A stretch of DNA of 64,000 bases from Palsa-1447 sp964414785 (lineage in GTDB: Bacteria > Verrucomicrobiota > Verrucomicrobiia > Opitutales > Opitutaceae). Under the pieces are notes generated by a model that made no database searches, was not told the DNA's origin, and was given only the letters and a program-made list of their open reading frames with translations. Made by a program: the position numbers and the translations under genes. Positions 9,034-18,315 of this stretch are shown piece by piece. Location: contig CAYPXZ010000005.1 of the NCBI GenBank assembly GCA_964414785.1, positions 1 to 64,000 on the forward strand, given 5' to 3'. Every line of letters begins with the position of its first letter. The stretch's first letter is position 1.

Positions 9034-9119
9034 AAACGAGGCATCCCATGGAAGCCGCATCCCACCCCAAACCCCTACCCGAGCGACGGCCGTCCGCGCG
9101 GGCTGTCGCAACCTGACCC

Positions 9120-9731
9120 ATGCTCGGATCCGGCCTACTCCATGGTCTCGCCGTCACCGCAAGGAACCTTGTGGGCTCGTTCCACGACCCCGCCCGGTAC
9201 ACCACGGTTGAGTACCCAGAGGTGAAGGCGCCGCTGCCCGAGGCATATCGCAACTTCCCCTTCCTCGTCTCGGAGACCGCGGACGACCCGATGGGCACGC
9301 TGCGGTGCGTGGCCTGCCAGATCTGCGAGAAGGAATGCCCTCCGCAGTGCATCTTCATCGAGAAGAGCAAGGACAAGAAGCCCGATGCGACCGGCAAGCT
9401 GCAGATATACCCGGCGGTGTTCAACATCGACACCTCGGTCTGCATGAGCTGCCAGATCTGCGTCGAAGTCTGCCCCTTTGACGCGATCAAGATGGACCAA
9501 GTCTTTGAGATAGCGACCGGCGAGCGCTTCCTGGAACTGCTGCTCGACCGCCACGATCTGGCGAAGCCGAACACCTATTTCCATACCATTCGACCGATTG
9601 AGGCCGCCGAGGTCGACACACGCCTTGCAGCGGAGCGCAAGGCCGCCGAGGAGAAGGCGAAGGCTGCGGCGCTCGCTAAAGCGGCCGCGCCCGCCAAGCC
9701 GGCGGCACCCCCCAAGCCGCCCACCGCATGA
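9120..9731 (+). CDS. nuoI: Complex I subunit I (two [4Fe-4S] clusters)
   Basis: Ferredoxin-like subunit holding clusters N6a and N6b: Cys63-66-69-73 (CVACQICEKECP) and Cys108-111-114-118 (CMSCQICVEVCP). In complexes without NuoEFG this subunit is thought to be the docking site for reduced ferredoxin. 203 residues; the last 40 or so form an Ala/Lys/Pro-rich tail (AERKAAEEKAKAAALAKAAA and on) not seen in the core family and likely disordered. It precedes nuoH, unlike the E. coli order. Overlaps nuoH by 4 bases. Confidence 0.95.
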   Translation: MLGSGLLHGLAVTARNLVGSFHDPARYTTVEYPEVKAPLPEAYRNFPFLVSETADDPMGTLRCVACQICEKECPPQCIFIEKSKDKKPDATGKLQIYPAVFNIDTSVCMSCQICVEVCPFDAIKMDQVFEIATGERFLELLLDRHDLAKPNTYFHTIRPIEAAEVDTRLAAERKAAEEKAKAAALAKAAAPAKPAAPPKPPTA

Positions 9732-10936
9732 CCGCCGACTCCCCAATTTCCGATCCCTACCTGGAGCGCGCCCCGCAGATGCTGCTCGACCTCGTTACGG
9801 GGCGCCTGCCCGAGCCGTGGCGATGGCTGGCCAACGGCCTCGTCTCGATCGTCGTCATCCTCGCGGTCTTCGGCCTGCTCTTCGCGGCGCTCACTCTCGC
9901 CGAGAGGAAGATCCTCGGACGCGTTCAGAACCGTCCGGGACCCAACCGCACGGGTCCGTTCGGGTTGCTCCAGCCGATCGCGGACGGCATCAAGATGCTG
10001 ACGAAGGAGGACATCGTCCCGCGCGACGCGGACTACCTGCTCCACCTGCTCGCCCCGGTGACGCTCCTGGCTTCCTCCTTCCTCGCCTTCGCGGTGATCC
10101 CCTACGGTCGCCACCTCGTCCCCCTCGACCTTGATGCGTCCGTCCTGTTCTTCTTCGCGGTCGGTGCCACCACGGAGCTCGCGATCTTCATGGCCGGCTG
10201 GTCCAGCCACAATAAATACTCGCTTCTGGCGGCGATGAGGGCCCTTGCGCAGCTCATCAGCTACGAGCTGCCCCTGCTCCTTGCATGGCTTCCGGTCGTG
10301 ATGCTATCGGGTACCCTATCGGCGACCGGAATCGTCGCCGCGCAGTCCGGATGGAAGCTCGGGTGGATCCCCAGCTGGCACATCTTCACGCCATGGGGCT
10401 TTGCCGGCTTCGTCATCTTCATGGTGGCGGCCCTAGCCGAGTCAAACCGCTCCCCGTTCGACCTTCCGGAGGCCGAGAGCGAGCTCATCGCCGGGCACCT
10501 CACGGAATACAGCGGGTGCAAGTACGTCCTGTTCTTCATGGCGGAGTACTTCGGGATGACCGCCCTCAGCGGCATGGCCGTCACGCTTTTCCTCGGCGGA
10601 TGGCACGCGCCCCTTCCCTTCCTTGAGTTCATCCCCTCCTATGCCTGGTTTGGGATCAAGATCCTGGCCCTCCTCCTCGGGTTCATCTGGATCCGGGCGA
10701 CCTTTCCCCGCCTTCGCATCGACCAGCTGACTCGCTTCGCCTGGAAGTTCCTTGTGCCACTTGCCATGATCAACCTGGCGACGGCGGCCTTCTGGTCCCT
10801 GAGCTCAGGCTGGTCCTGGCCGATGCAGGTCGCCCGGTGGGCCGTGGCCATCGCCCTTGTCGTCGGGCCGTTCCTCCTGATGGGACGCAGGCTCAGTGCG
10901 GGATTTGCCCCGCGCACCTACCAATACTCGACATGA
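9728..10936 (+). CDS. nuoH: Complex I subunit H
   Basis: Membrane subunit that joins the peripheral arm to the proton-pumping arm and forms the quinone entry. 402 residues with eight or so helices. Signatures: ERKILGRVQNRPGPNRTGP, LQPIADGIKMLTKED and the acidic loop ALAESNRSPFDLPEAESELI. Start overlaps nuoI and the end overlaps nuoJ (ATGA), as is common in this operon. Confidence 0.96.
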   Translation: MTADSPISDPYLERAPQMLLDLVTGRLPEPWRWLANGLVSIVVILAVFGLLFAALTLAERKILGRVQNRPGPNRTGPFGLLQPIADGIKMLTKEDIVPRDADYLLHLLAPVTLLASSFLAFAVIPYGRHLVPLDLDASVLFFFAVGATTELAIFMAGWSSHNKYSLLAAMRALAQLISYELPLLLAWLPVVMLSGTLSATGIVAAQSGWKLGWIPSWHIFTPWGFAGFVIFMVAALAESNRSPFDLPEAESELIAGHLTEYSGCKYVLFFMAEYFGMTALSGMAVTLFLGGWHAPLPFLEFIPSYAWFGIKILALLLGFIWIRATFPRLRIDQLTRFAWKFLVPLAMINLATAAFWSLSSGWSWPMQVARWAVAIALVVGPFLLMGRRLSAGFAPRTYQYST

Positions 10937-11451
10937 TGACCGCCGTCCTCATAGCGATCCTTCTCGCGACGCTCGCGGCCGCTGTGGCGGCGATGTCCCT
11001 TCGAAACCTGATACACAGCGTGCTCCTGCTTATCGGAAGCTGGCTGGGTGTCGCGGCCTTCTACCTGATGGCGGGGGCGGAGTTCGTGGCGTTCGCGCAG
11101 CTGCTGGTGTACGTGGGCGCCGTATCGATGGTGGTCCTCTTCGCGGTCCTCCTTACCCGGCGATCCCGCACGGACATCGCCGTCTCCCCCGACTCGGTCA
11201 GCAGGGCATGGTCCGCCGTGTTTGCCGCGGGTGCGGTCCTCGCCGTCCTCGTTTATGGGGTCCTTCACTCGGCGCTGCCCCATTCGCCGCCTCCCCGCCC
11301 TTCGGTGACCGTTGGCCAGCTGGGCGCGCTCCTCACGGGCCCGCATTCGGCGGCGCTTCTGGTGATCGGTGTCGTGCTCACCGTGGCGATGCTTGGCGGG
11401 GTCGTCATTGCGTCCACGGACCGCCCCAGCGCAAAGGAGGATGAAAAATGA
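10933..11451 (+). CDS. nuoJ: Complex I subunit J
   Basis: Five-helix membrane subunit (172 residues) containing the pi-bulge helix near AEFVAFAQLLVYVGAVSMVVLF, the most conserved part of the family. The ATG at 10933 overlaps the nuoH stop; a second ATG follows directly. A strong ribosome binding site for nuoK (AAAGGAGG, 11433-11440) lies within its last codons. Confidence 0.94.
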   Translation: MMTAVLIAILLATLAAAVAAMSLRNLIHSVLLLIGSWLGVAAFYLMAGAEFVAFAQLLVYVGAVSMVVLFAVLLTRRSRTDIAVSPDSVSRAWSAVFAAGAVLAVLVYGVLHSALPHSPPPRPSVTVGQLGALLTGPHSAALLVIGVVLTVAMLGGVVIASTDRPSAKEDEK

Positions 11452-11765
11452 GCGGCGGCACCCTGCAGCTTTGCCTCCTCTTCTCCAGCGCCCTCTTTTG
11501 CGTCGGGTTGGCCGGAGCGCTTTCGCGCAGCAACAGCATCCTCGTGCTGCTGGGAATAGAACTGATGCTCAACGCGGCGAACCTCAACTTTATCGCCTTT
11601 TGGCGCTTCAGCCCGCAACCGGCGCCAGCCACCGGGGCCATATTCGTCATATTCTCGATCGCCGTCGCCGCCGCGGAGGCCGCTGTTGGACTCGCCCTTG
11701 TAATCTCCATCTATCGACAACAGAAGAACATACGGCTCCAGGAGGCCACACGTCTGAAGGGTTGA
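11448..11765 (+). CDS. nuoK: Complex I subunit K
   Basis: Small three-helix subunit (105 residues) with the two conserved membrane glutamates recognisable in LLGIELMLNAANLNF and AEAAVGLALVISIYR. Preceded 8 bases upstream by AAAGGAGG. It is followed by a 21-base gap before nuoL, the only appreciable gap in the membrane-arm part of the operon. Confidence 0.94.
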   Translation: MSGGTLQLCLLFSSALFCVGLAGALSRSNSILVLLGIELMLNAANLNFIAFWRFSPQPAPATGAIFVIFSIAVAAAEAAVGLALVISIYRQQKNIRLQEATRLKG

Positions 11766-11786
11766 CCAGGTATCCGAGCCCCGCCT

Positions 11787-13811
11787 ATGACCCTTTCCGC
11801 CCAGAACCTTTGGCTTATCCCTGCGCTGCCCCTGCTTGCGGCGGGCATAAGCTCATTGCTGCCGCGCCGTGGGCGCGCGCTCTCGGCGGCCCTGGCCATA
11901 GCGGCGATGACGGGTTCATTCATCCTCTCCTGCTTCGCCCTGTCCGCCGCGCTTTCGTCGCCTGCCGAGCACATCACGAGCAATTTCACCTGGTTTTGCT
12001 TTGGCGACACTGCGATGCGGCTGGGCTGGCTGCTCGACCCCCTCACCGCCTTCATGTGCGTCATGGTGAGCTTCGTTAGCACGCTCATCTTTATCTTCAG
12101 CCTCGGCTACATGAGGGAGGATGCCGAGTTCAAGCAGTTCTTCTGTTTCCTCAGCCTTTTCGCGTCGGCCATGCTGGGCATCGTCGTGGCGAACAGCCTG
12201 TTGCTCCTGTTCATCGCATGGGAGCTTGTTGGCCTGTCATCCTATCTGCTGATCGGATTTTGGTTCCAGAGGCCCTCAGCCGCCGCCGCTGCCAAGAAGG
12301 CGTTCATCACCACCCGCATCGGCGACCTTGGGTTCCTCCTCGGCATCCTCTGGCTCAACGACGCTACCGGCTCTCTCCTCTTCTATGACGGCGGCCACGG
12401 CGTCCTCGAGGCATCCGCGCTCGGCGGGCTCACGGCCCACTTTGCGCTGGGAGGGCTCGCGCTCTCGACCGCCATCGGGCTCCTCATCTTCTGCGGGGCT
12501 GTCGGCAAGTCGGGGCAGTTCCCTCTCCACGTCTGGCTTCCCGACGCCATGGAGGGGCCGACGCCCGTGTCCGCCCTCATCCATGCGGCGACGATGGTTG
12601 CCGCAGGGGTGTTCCTGATCGCCCGCGTCTACCCGCTGATGACGGCCGATCTCGGGTTGGCCGGCGTACCAGTCCACGCCCTCACCATCGTGGCCTTCAT
12701 AGGCGCCTTTACAGCCCTATTGGGGGCATGCATCGCCGTCGGACAGAATGACATAAAGCGGGTCCTCGCCTTCTCCACGGTTTCGCAGCTCGGATACATG
12801 ATGTTGGCGCTCGGCGTCGGCTCCTGGGTCGCGGCGATCTTCCACCTGCTTACGCACGCCTTCTTCAAGGCGCTCCTGTTCCTCGGCGCAGGCTCGGTGA
12901 TACACGCCGCCCACCACGAGCAGGACATGCGCAGCCTCGGCGGCCTTGGGAAGCGCATGAGGGTGACCTTCGCGACGTTCGCGGTCGGCATGATGGCCCT
13001 TTCGGGGGTGCCCTTTGTGTTCTCTGGATACTGGAGCAAGGAGGCCATCCTCCACGCCGCGCGTGAGTGGGACGTCTCGCACCTGCCGCTTGTCATGGGT
13101 CTGATCGCCGTCGCGCTCACCGCGTTCTACATGATGCGCCTGGTGGCCGAAGTCTTCCTTGGCAAACCCCGCTCGGCATCCGCGGAACATGCCCATGAGA
13201 ACTCGGCCGTCATCACGGTGCCTCTTGTGCTTTTGGCCATATGCGCCGTGGGCCTTGGTTTCATCGGAACACCCGCGTGGCCGTGGCTTCAGTCGCGGCT
13301 GTCCGGGGTGCCCATTCCCGCGCATTCGCTTCTGGAGGGAGGGGGCCTGATCGGCGCATCGATATTCCTCGTGGCGGTCGGGCTTGGCACCGGGTGGTGG
13401 CTCTACGCCCGCCGGCTCCGAGAGAGCTCAAGCAGCTTGGACCCCATAGCGGCCGCCGCCCCGGGCGTCTTCGCCTTTCTCGCGGCGCGAATGAAGTTCG
13501 ACGAGTTGTACCTGGCGACCGTTGGCCGCGCCAACACGGCACTCGCCGATTTCTCCTCATGGCTGGACCGCCGCGTCATCGGCGCGGGAGTAAGTCTCAT
13601 TGCGCGGATGGGCGAGTCAGCGGGAGCCTTCAACAAGGAGACGGATGAGGAGGGGCTAAACACGGGTTTCAATGCAGCCAGTGACGAGCTTCGGCTCGCC
13701 GGCCGGCTCTATTCCAAGGCGCAGTCCGGCGAGACGCACGGCTACCTGCGCGTGATAGCCGTGGGCTTTGTGATCCTTGCCATCGCGTCATTGTTTGGAG
13801 GCGGCCGATGA
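11787..13811 (+). CDS. nuoL: Complex I subunit L (distal antiporter-like)
   Basis: Antiporter-like proton-pumping subunit that also supplies the long lateral helix along the membrane arm. 674 residues. Typical features: LGYMREDAEFKQFFCFLSLF, AWELVGLSSYLLIGFW with the key Glu, KSGQFPLHVWLPDAMEGPTPVSALIHAATMV, and SQLGYMMLALGVG. The C-terminal 200 residues carry the amphipathic helix region. As the complex has a second NuoM, the lateral helix would have to span one more subunit; whether it is lengthened needs an alignment with three-antiporter NuoL proteins. Confidence 0.95.
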   Translation: MTLSAQNLWLIPALPLLAAGISSLLPRRGRALSAALAIAAMTGSFILSCFALSAALSSPAEHITSNFTWFCFGDTAMRLGWLLDPLTAFMCVMVSFVSTLIFIFSLGYMREDAEFKQFFCFLSLFASAMLGIVVANSLLLLFIAWELVGLSSYLLIGFWFQRPSAAAAAKKAFITTRIGDLGFLLGILWLNDATGSLLFYDGGHGVLEASALGGLTAHFALGGLALSTAIGLLIFCGAVGKSGQFPLHVWLPDAMEGPTPVSALIHAATMVAAGVFLIARVYPLMTADLGLAGVPVHALTIVAFIGAFTALLGACIAVGQNDIKRVLAFSTVSQLGYMMLALGVGSWVAAIFHLLTHAFFKALLFLGAGSVIHAAHHEQDMRSLGGLGKRMRVTFATFAVGMMALSGVPFVFSGYWSKEAILHAAREWDVSHLPLVMGLIAVALTAFYMMRLVAEVFLGKPRSASAEHAHENSAVITVPLVLLAICAVGLGFIGTPAWPWLQSRLSGVPIPAHSLLEGGGLIGASIFLVAVGLGTGWWLYARRLRESSSSLDPIAAAAPGVFAFLAARMKFDELYLATVGRANTALADFSSWLDRRVIGAGVSLIARMGESAGAFNKETDEEGLNTGFNAASDELRLAGRLYSKAQSGETHGYLRVIAVGFVILAIASLFGGGR

Positions 13812-15337
13812 GCAACTATCCGCTCCTGTCGCTGATAGTGCTCACCCCGTGGGCCGGCGGGCTTCTTCTTGCCCTGCTGCCAAAGATCGGTGCGGGTGCG
13901 AGCCGCACGATCGCGCTCGTCTTCAGTCTCTCGACGCTCGGGCTGGCAGCGCTTGTCCTCGCCTCCTTCGACGCCGCCGCCCCCGGTTACCAATTCGTCG
14001 AACGTCGGGACTGGATCGCGTCGCTTAATGTCCATTACTACCTGGGCTTGGACGGGCTAAGCCTGCTGCTTGTCCTTCTGACCGGCATCATCGCGCCGGT
14101 CGGCCTGCTCGCATCCTGGAGGCAGACCCGCGACCCGAGGTTTTTCAGCCTGTTCTTCCTCGTTCTCCAGGGATCCGCGCTGGGAGTGTTCCTCGCCCTG
14201 GACTTTGTCCCTTGGTTCCTCTTCTGGGAGCTGAGCCTCGTGCCGGCCTATTTTCTGATCAAGCTGTGGGGAGGAGCCGGCGCCTCCAGGGCCGCCTACC
14301 AGTTCGTCATCTACACGATCGGAGGCAGCGCCTTCATGCTCCTGGGTTTCGCCGGGATCTTCCTGACCACGGGAACGCTCGACTTCCCAACGCTTGCGCG
14401 CCTTGGCGCCGATGGTTCGCTTGCCCTCAGGCTCTCAGACCTTGGTGGGTTCTGGCCGACTGCGGTGTTTCTCGGCGTGTTCATAGGGCTCGCCGTCAAG
14501 GTCCCCCTGTTCCCTTTCCACACCTGGCTGCCTTCGGCCTACGCTGAGGCCCCCACGGGGGCATCCATGTTCCTGACCGGGGTGATGTCGAAGATGGGCG
14601 TGTACGGCTTCATTAGGATACTTTGGCCCCTCTTCCCGGCGAAGCTGCACGCATTGGCGCCCGGCCTGATTTGGCTGGCCCTGGGCGGTGTCGTGCTCGG
14701 TGCATTCGCCGCCATGCGCCAGACCGACCTTAAGCGCATGGTGGCCTACTCGTCGATCAACCATGTGAGCTACTGCCTGCTCGCCCTCTTTGCCGTCGCG
14801 TCCGTGCCGGGCCCCGGGGGCCAAGCCGCGGCCTCAGCCCTGAGCGGGAGCCTCCTTCAGATGTTTAACCACGGTCTTTCGGCCGCCGCGCTCTTCTTCT
14901 GCGTCGGTGTTCTTGAGGCCCGCTCCGGTGGCCTGCGCGGCATCGGTGACTTCGGCGGCGTGCGGTCGCTGGCGCCGCTCTTCGCCGGCCTGTGCGGCAT
15001 CTCAATGTTCTCGTCTCTAGGGCTCCCGGGACTCAACGGATTTGTCGGCGAGTTCCTCATATTCAGGGGCGTCTGGGGCCTCGTGCCATGGGCCGCGGCC
15101 CTCTCCTGCCTCGGACTCTTCGCAACCGCTTATTTTCTGCTGACCTTCTGGCAGAAGGTGTTCCACGGCCCGAAGGCGGGCGCGGCTGCCAACGGGTTCG
15201 GGGACCTGACCGGGGTCGAACTCCTTACGCTGGTCCCCCTCGTCGTGCTGATGTTCGCCTTCGGCGTCCTTCCCCAGATTCTCACCGGACTCTTCAATCC
15301 GCTCGTGACGACATGGGTTAACCATCTGACGCCATGA
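13808..15337 (+). CDS. nuoM: Complex I subunit M, first copy
   Basis: Antiporter-like subunit (509 residues). YYLGLDGLSLLLVLLTGI, FWELSLVPAYFLIKLWGG with the conserved Glu, VKVPLFPFHTWLPSAYAEAP and YSSINHVSYCLLALFAV are the family motifs. Overlaps nuoL and the second nuoM by 4 bases each. Sequence differs clearly from the following copy (for example FWELSLVPAYFLI against FYEIAIVPKYFLI), so this is not a recent tandem duplication. Confidence 0.93.
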   Translation: MSNYPLLSLIVLTPWAGGLLLALLPKIGAGASRTIALVFSLSTLGLAALVLASFDAAAPGYQFVERRDWIASLNVHYYLGLDGLSLLLVLLTGIIAPVGLLASWRQTRDPRFFSLFFLVLQGSALGVFLALDFVPWFLFWELSLVPAYFLIKLWGGAGASRAAYQFVIYTIGGSAFMLLGFAGIFLTTGTLDFPTLARLGADGSLALRLSDLGGFWPTAVFLGVFIGLAVKVPLFPFHTWLPSAYAEAPTGASMFLTGVMSKMGVYGFIRILWPLFPAKLHALAPGLIWLALGGVVLGAFAAMRQTDLKRMVAYSSINHVSYCLLALFAVASVPGPGGQAAASALSGSLLQMFNHGLSAAALFFCVGVLEARSGGLRGIGDFGGVRSLAPLFAGLCGISMFSSLGLPGLNGFVGEFLIFRGVWGLVPWAAALSCLGLFATAYFLLTFWQKVFHGPKAGAAANGFGDLTGVELLTLVPLVVLMFAFGVLPQILTGLFNPLVTTWVNHLTP

Positions 15338-16839
15338 ACGCCCTTCCGTGCACAATCTATGTCTCGTTTGCGGGCGCCGCGGCCGCCCTAGTCCTGGGCC
15401 GGCGCTCCCCGACGGCGGCCCGAGTCGGGGCCCTTGTAAGCGCACTCCTCGCATGGGGCATCACGCTCGTAGCCGCCTTTAGGTTCGTACCGCGGCCCGA
15501 GGGCCTTCAGACGCTCGTCGACACACCATGGATTCCCCAGATGGGGATTCATTACCATCTGGCCGCCGACGGCATCAGCCTGACGCTGATGGTGCTCACG
15601 GGCCTTGCAGCCGTCGCGGGCATCCTTTTCTCGTGGAACGTCGTGGAGCGCACCGGAGAGTTCTTCGCGTTCTACCTCGCGCTGATAGGCGGCGTATTCG
15701 GGGTATTCCTAAGCGCGGATGCCTTTCTCTTCTTTGTCTTCTACGAGATCGCCATCGTCCCAAAGTACTTCCTGATCTCCATCTGGGGCTCGACCAACCG
15801 GGAGTACGGCGCAATGAAGCTCGTGCTCTACTCGTTTGCTGGCAGCGCCCTGGTCCTGGCAGGTCTCCTCTGGGCCTACGCCGCAGGGGGCGCGCAGAGC
15901 TTTGCGATCAGTGATCTTGCGATGGCCGCTACCCGCTTCACACACGCCGAGCAGGTCGGCATGTTTGGACTGGTCTTTCTGGGCTTTGGCGTGCTTGCCG
16001 GCATGTTCCCGTTCCACACGTGGGCGCCGACTGGCCACGTCGCCGCCCCAACCGCCGCGTCCATGTTGCTCGCGGGCGTCGTGATGAAGCTTGGCGCTTA
16101 CGGCTGCCTGCGAATCGCGCTGCCGCTCTTTCCAACCGGCCTGCTCTTTTGGCAGCCGATGATCGCATGGCTTGCCGTAATCGGAATCGTCTATGCCGGA
16201 CTCATCGCTCTCGTTCAGGAGGACTTCAAGTTCGTCATCGGTTATTCGAGCGTGAGCCACATGGGATTCGTGATCCTGGGCCTCGCCGCGGCCAATGTGC
16301 GTGCCGTAAGCGGTGCGGTGCTCCAGATGTTCTCCCATGGCGTCATTGCGGGCCTCCTGTTCGCCGTGGTGGGCCGGATGGTATATGACCGCACGCACAC
16401 GCGGAAGCTGGCAGACCTGCGTCAGATGTCTCTGTACAAGCAGATTCCGTTCGCGGCGACGGTGTTTGTCCTGGCCGGACTCGCCTCGATGGGAATGCCG
16501 GGTTTCAGCGGGTTTCCGGCCGAGCTGACGATCCTCATTGGTGCCTGGCAAACCTCCCCCTGGTGCACGGCGGTGGCCGCTGTGGGAGTTCTGGTAGCGG
16601 CGGCCTTCACCCTCAGGGTTATTCAGGCTTCGTTCTTTGGCACGGCAAAGCAGCCGCCTGCGGGCGCAGCGCCGCCCGTGGCGCTGCCGCCGATCACCCT
16701 GCCTGAGAAATGCGGGGCTCTTCTGCTGATAGGCGCGACGATCCTCATTGGTTTGAAACCCGACCTCCTACTGGATCTGATCCGGCCGGCTCTCCAAGCA
16801 CCTCTATTTCAGGCAGCCCTTGGCGGAGGTGCCCCTTGA
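15334..16839 (+). CDS. nuoM: Complex I subunit M, second copy (2M-type)
   Basis: A second full-length NuoM-family antiporter subunit (501 residues). Intact channel features: HYHLAADGISLTLMVLTGLA, FYEIAIVPKYFLISIWGS with Glu, GMFPFHTWAPTGHVAAPTAA with the Lys-to-Gly variation expected of the region, and YSSVSHMGFVILGLAAANV. All key segments are present, so it is likely a functional fourth antiporter-like subunit alongside NuoL, NuoM and NuoN. Operons of order L-M-M-N are known as 2M complex I. Overlaps nuoM and nuoN by 4 bases each, so production is coupled to the rest. Confidence 0.9.
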   Translation: MNALPCTIYVSFAGAAAALVLGRRSPTAARVGALVSALLAWGITLVAAFRFVPRPEGLQTLVDTPWIPQMGIHYHLAADGISLTLMVLTGLAAVAGILFSWNVVERTGEFFAFYLALIGGVFGVFLSADAFLFFVFYEIAIVPKYFLISIWGSTNREYGAMKLVLYSFAGSALVLAGLLWAYAAGGAQSFAISDLAMAATRFTHAEQVGMFGLVFLGFGVLAGMFPFHTWAPTGHVAAPTAASMLLAGVVMKLGAYGCLRIALPLFPTGLLFWQPMIAWLAVIGIVYAGLIALVQEDFKFVIGYSSVSHMGFVILGLAAANVRAVSGAVLQMFSHGVIAGLLFAVVGRMVYDRTHTRKLADLRQMSLYKQIPFAATVFVLAGLASMGMPGFSGFPAELTILIGAWQTSPWCTAVAAVGVLVAAAFTLRVIQASFFGTAKQPPAGAAPPVALPPITLPEKCGALLLIGATILIGLKPDLLLDLIRPALQAPLFQAALGGGAP

Positions 16840-18299
16840 TTTCTGACTATTCAGAGCTTTTTGGCGCATTGCGCCCCGAGAGCGCCCTGGTGCTAGGCGC
16901 GCTGGCGGTGCTCGCCCTTGATCTGTCGATCCTTCGGAAGCGCCGACACGCCAGCCGGCTACTCTTCGCGGTTCTTGTTGCAGGCGTCGCGGTCGTGGTC
17001 GCGGGGGCCCTAGCCGTCGTCGGGCCGCACGGATCCATATTTGGCGGCGCCCTCATATTCGACCGGCTGGCAGTGGCCACCCGCATTGGCGTGCTGACAC
17101 TGGCGCTCCTCGCCCTCGGCATCGCCAGCGCATCAAAGTCGCAGAGGAACCCGGCCGAATACATCGCGGTTATCCTTTTCGCGACGAGCGGACTTACTCT
17201 CATGGCAGCGACCCAGCAGCTGCTCCTGGCGTTCCTTGCCCTCGAGTTGGCAAGCCTTTCGCTCTACGTGCTCGCGGGTTTTGACAAATCGAGGCCTGGA
17301 TCCGCCGAGGCTGGCATCAAATACTTCCTGTTTGGCGGGATGGCCGCGGCCTTTCTCCTCTTTGGATTTAGTCTGGTCTACGGCCTCACGGGGTCGATCG
17401 AGCTGCCCGCAATCGCCGAGCGCATCTCGGCTCAGCCCCATAATCCGCTGCTTATGGTGGCACTCGTCATGGTCCTTGTGGCGTTCGGATTCAAGGCCGC
17501 GGCGGCGCCGTTCCACCTTTGGGCGCCCGACGTGTATGAGGGCGCTCCGACGGCGTCCGCCTCGCTGATAGCCTCGGCCTCGAAGCTGGCTGGCTTCACC
17601 TTCTTCACGCGGATCCTCTGGTCTGGTTTCCCCTCCGCCGCGGGAAGTGTGGCAACGCTCCATTTCTCGGCGGGTTGGCTGCCGGCCCTGGCCGCCATAG
17701 CCGGGTTTTCCATGTTGATCGGAAACTTTGGCGCGCTTGCCCAGCAGAGCGTCCGGCGGCTTCTGGCCTACTCGGCGATCGCCCATTCGGGAGCCCTTAT
17801 TCTCGGCGTGCTTGCCGCCGGCCAATTTGGAACGGGACCGCTCTTCTACTACGCGGCCACCTACGGCCTGGCGGCCGCGGGCGCATTTGGCGTGATTGCG
17901 GTCGTTGAGCGCACGGAGCCCTGCCAGAAGATAACGGACCTTGCCGGACTCCACCGGCGCTCGCCTCTGCTCGCCGGCTGCATGGCGGTATATGTCCTTT
18001 CGCTTGCTGGAATTCCTCCCCTTGCGGGCTTCTTCGGAAAGTTCTCGGTCTTTGCCGCGGCCCTGCGCCTAGGAGGCCTTGCCGGCCCGTCCGGCTGGCT
18101 GGTCATTCTTGCCATAGCGCTGAGCGCCCTGGCCCTCTACTACTACCTCACGATCCTCAAGCAGGCGTTGGTGGCCGCTCCTGCCGATGGCGCCCCGGCG
18201 CTCGATGTGCCGCCGATAGCGGGTGCCACGCTCCTGGCCGCAGCCGGGCTGATCGTGGTGTTCGGGATATTCCCCGGACTTCTGCTGGATCTCTTCTAA
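16836..18299 (+). CDS. nuoN: Complex I subunit N
   Basis: Proximal antiporter-like subunit (487 residues) and last gene of the operon. Start is a TTG overlapping the nuoM2 stop as TTGA; an open frame further upstream is inside nuoM2. Motifs: ALELASLSLYVLAGF with Glu, GFKAAAAPFHLWAPDVYEGA with the conserved Lys, and RRLLAYSAIAHSGALILG. The convergent DHOD-like gene ends 16 bases away; an inverted repeat (18299-18317, AGCGCC/GGCGCT) without T-tract lies between. Confidence 0.94.
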   Translation: MISDYSELFGALRPESALVLGALAVLALDLSILRKRRHASRLLFAVLVAGVAVVVAGALAVVGPHGSIFGGALIFDRLAVATRIGVLTLALLALGIASASKSQRNPAEYIAVILFATSGLTLMAATQQLLLAFLALELASLSLYVLAGFDKSRPGSAEAGIKYFLFGGMAAAFLLFGFSLVYGLTGSIELPAIAERISAQPHNPLLMVALVMVLVAFGFKAAAAPFHLWAPDVYEGAPTASASLIASASKLAGFTFFTRILWSGFPSAAGSVATLHFSAGWLPALAAIAGFSMLIGNFGALAQQSVRRLLAYSAIAHSGALILGVLAAGQFGTGPLFYYAATYGLAAAGAFGVIAVVERTEPCQKITDLAGLHRRSPLLAGCMAVYVLSLAGIPPLAGFFGKFSVFAAALRLGGLAGPSGWLVILAIALSALALYYYLTILKQALVAAPADGAPALDVPPIAGATLLAAAGLIVVFGIFPGLLLDLF

Positions 18300-18315
18300 G
18301 CGCCCTGCGCCGGCG

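Noticed and set aside
15334..16839. Second nuoM as a recent tandem duplicate or assembly error
   Set aside because: The two proteins differ throughout, including in the conserved helices, and gene junctions are precise 4-base overlaps.
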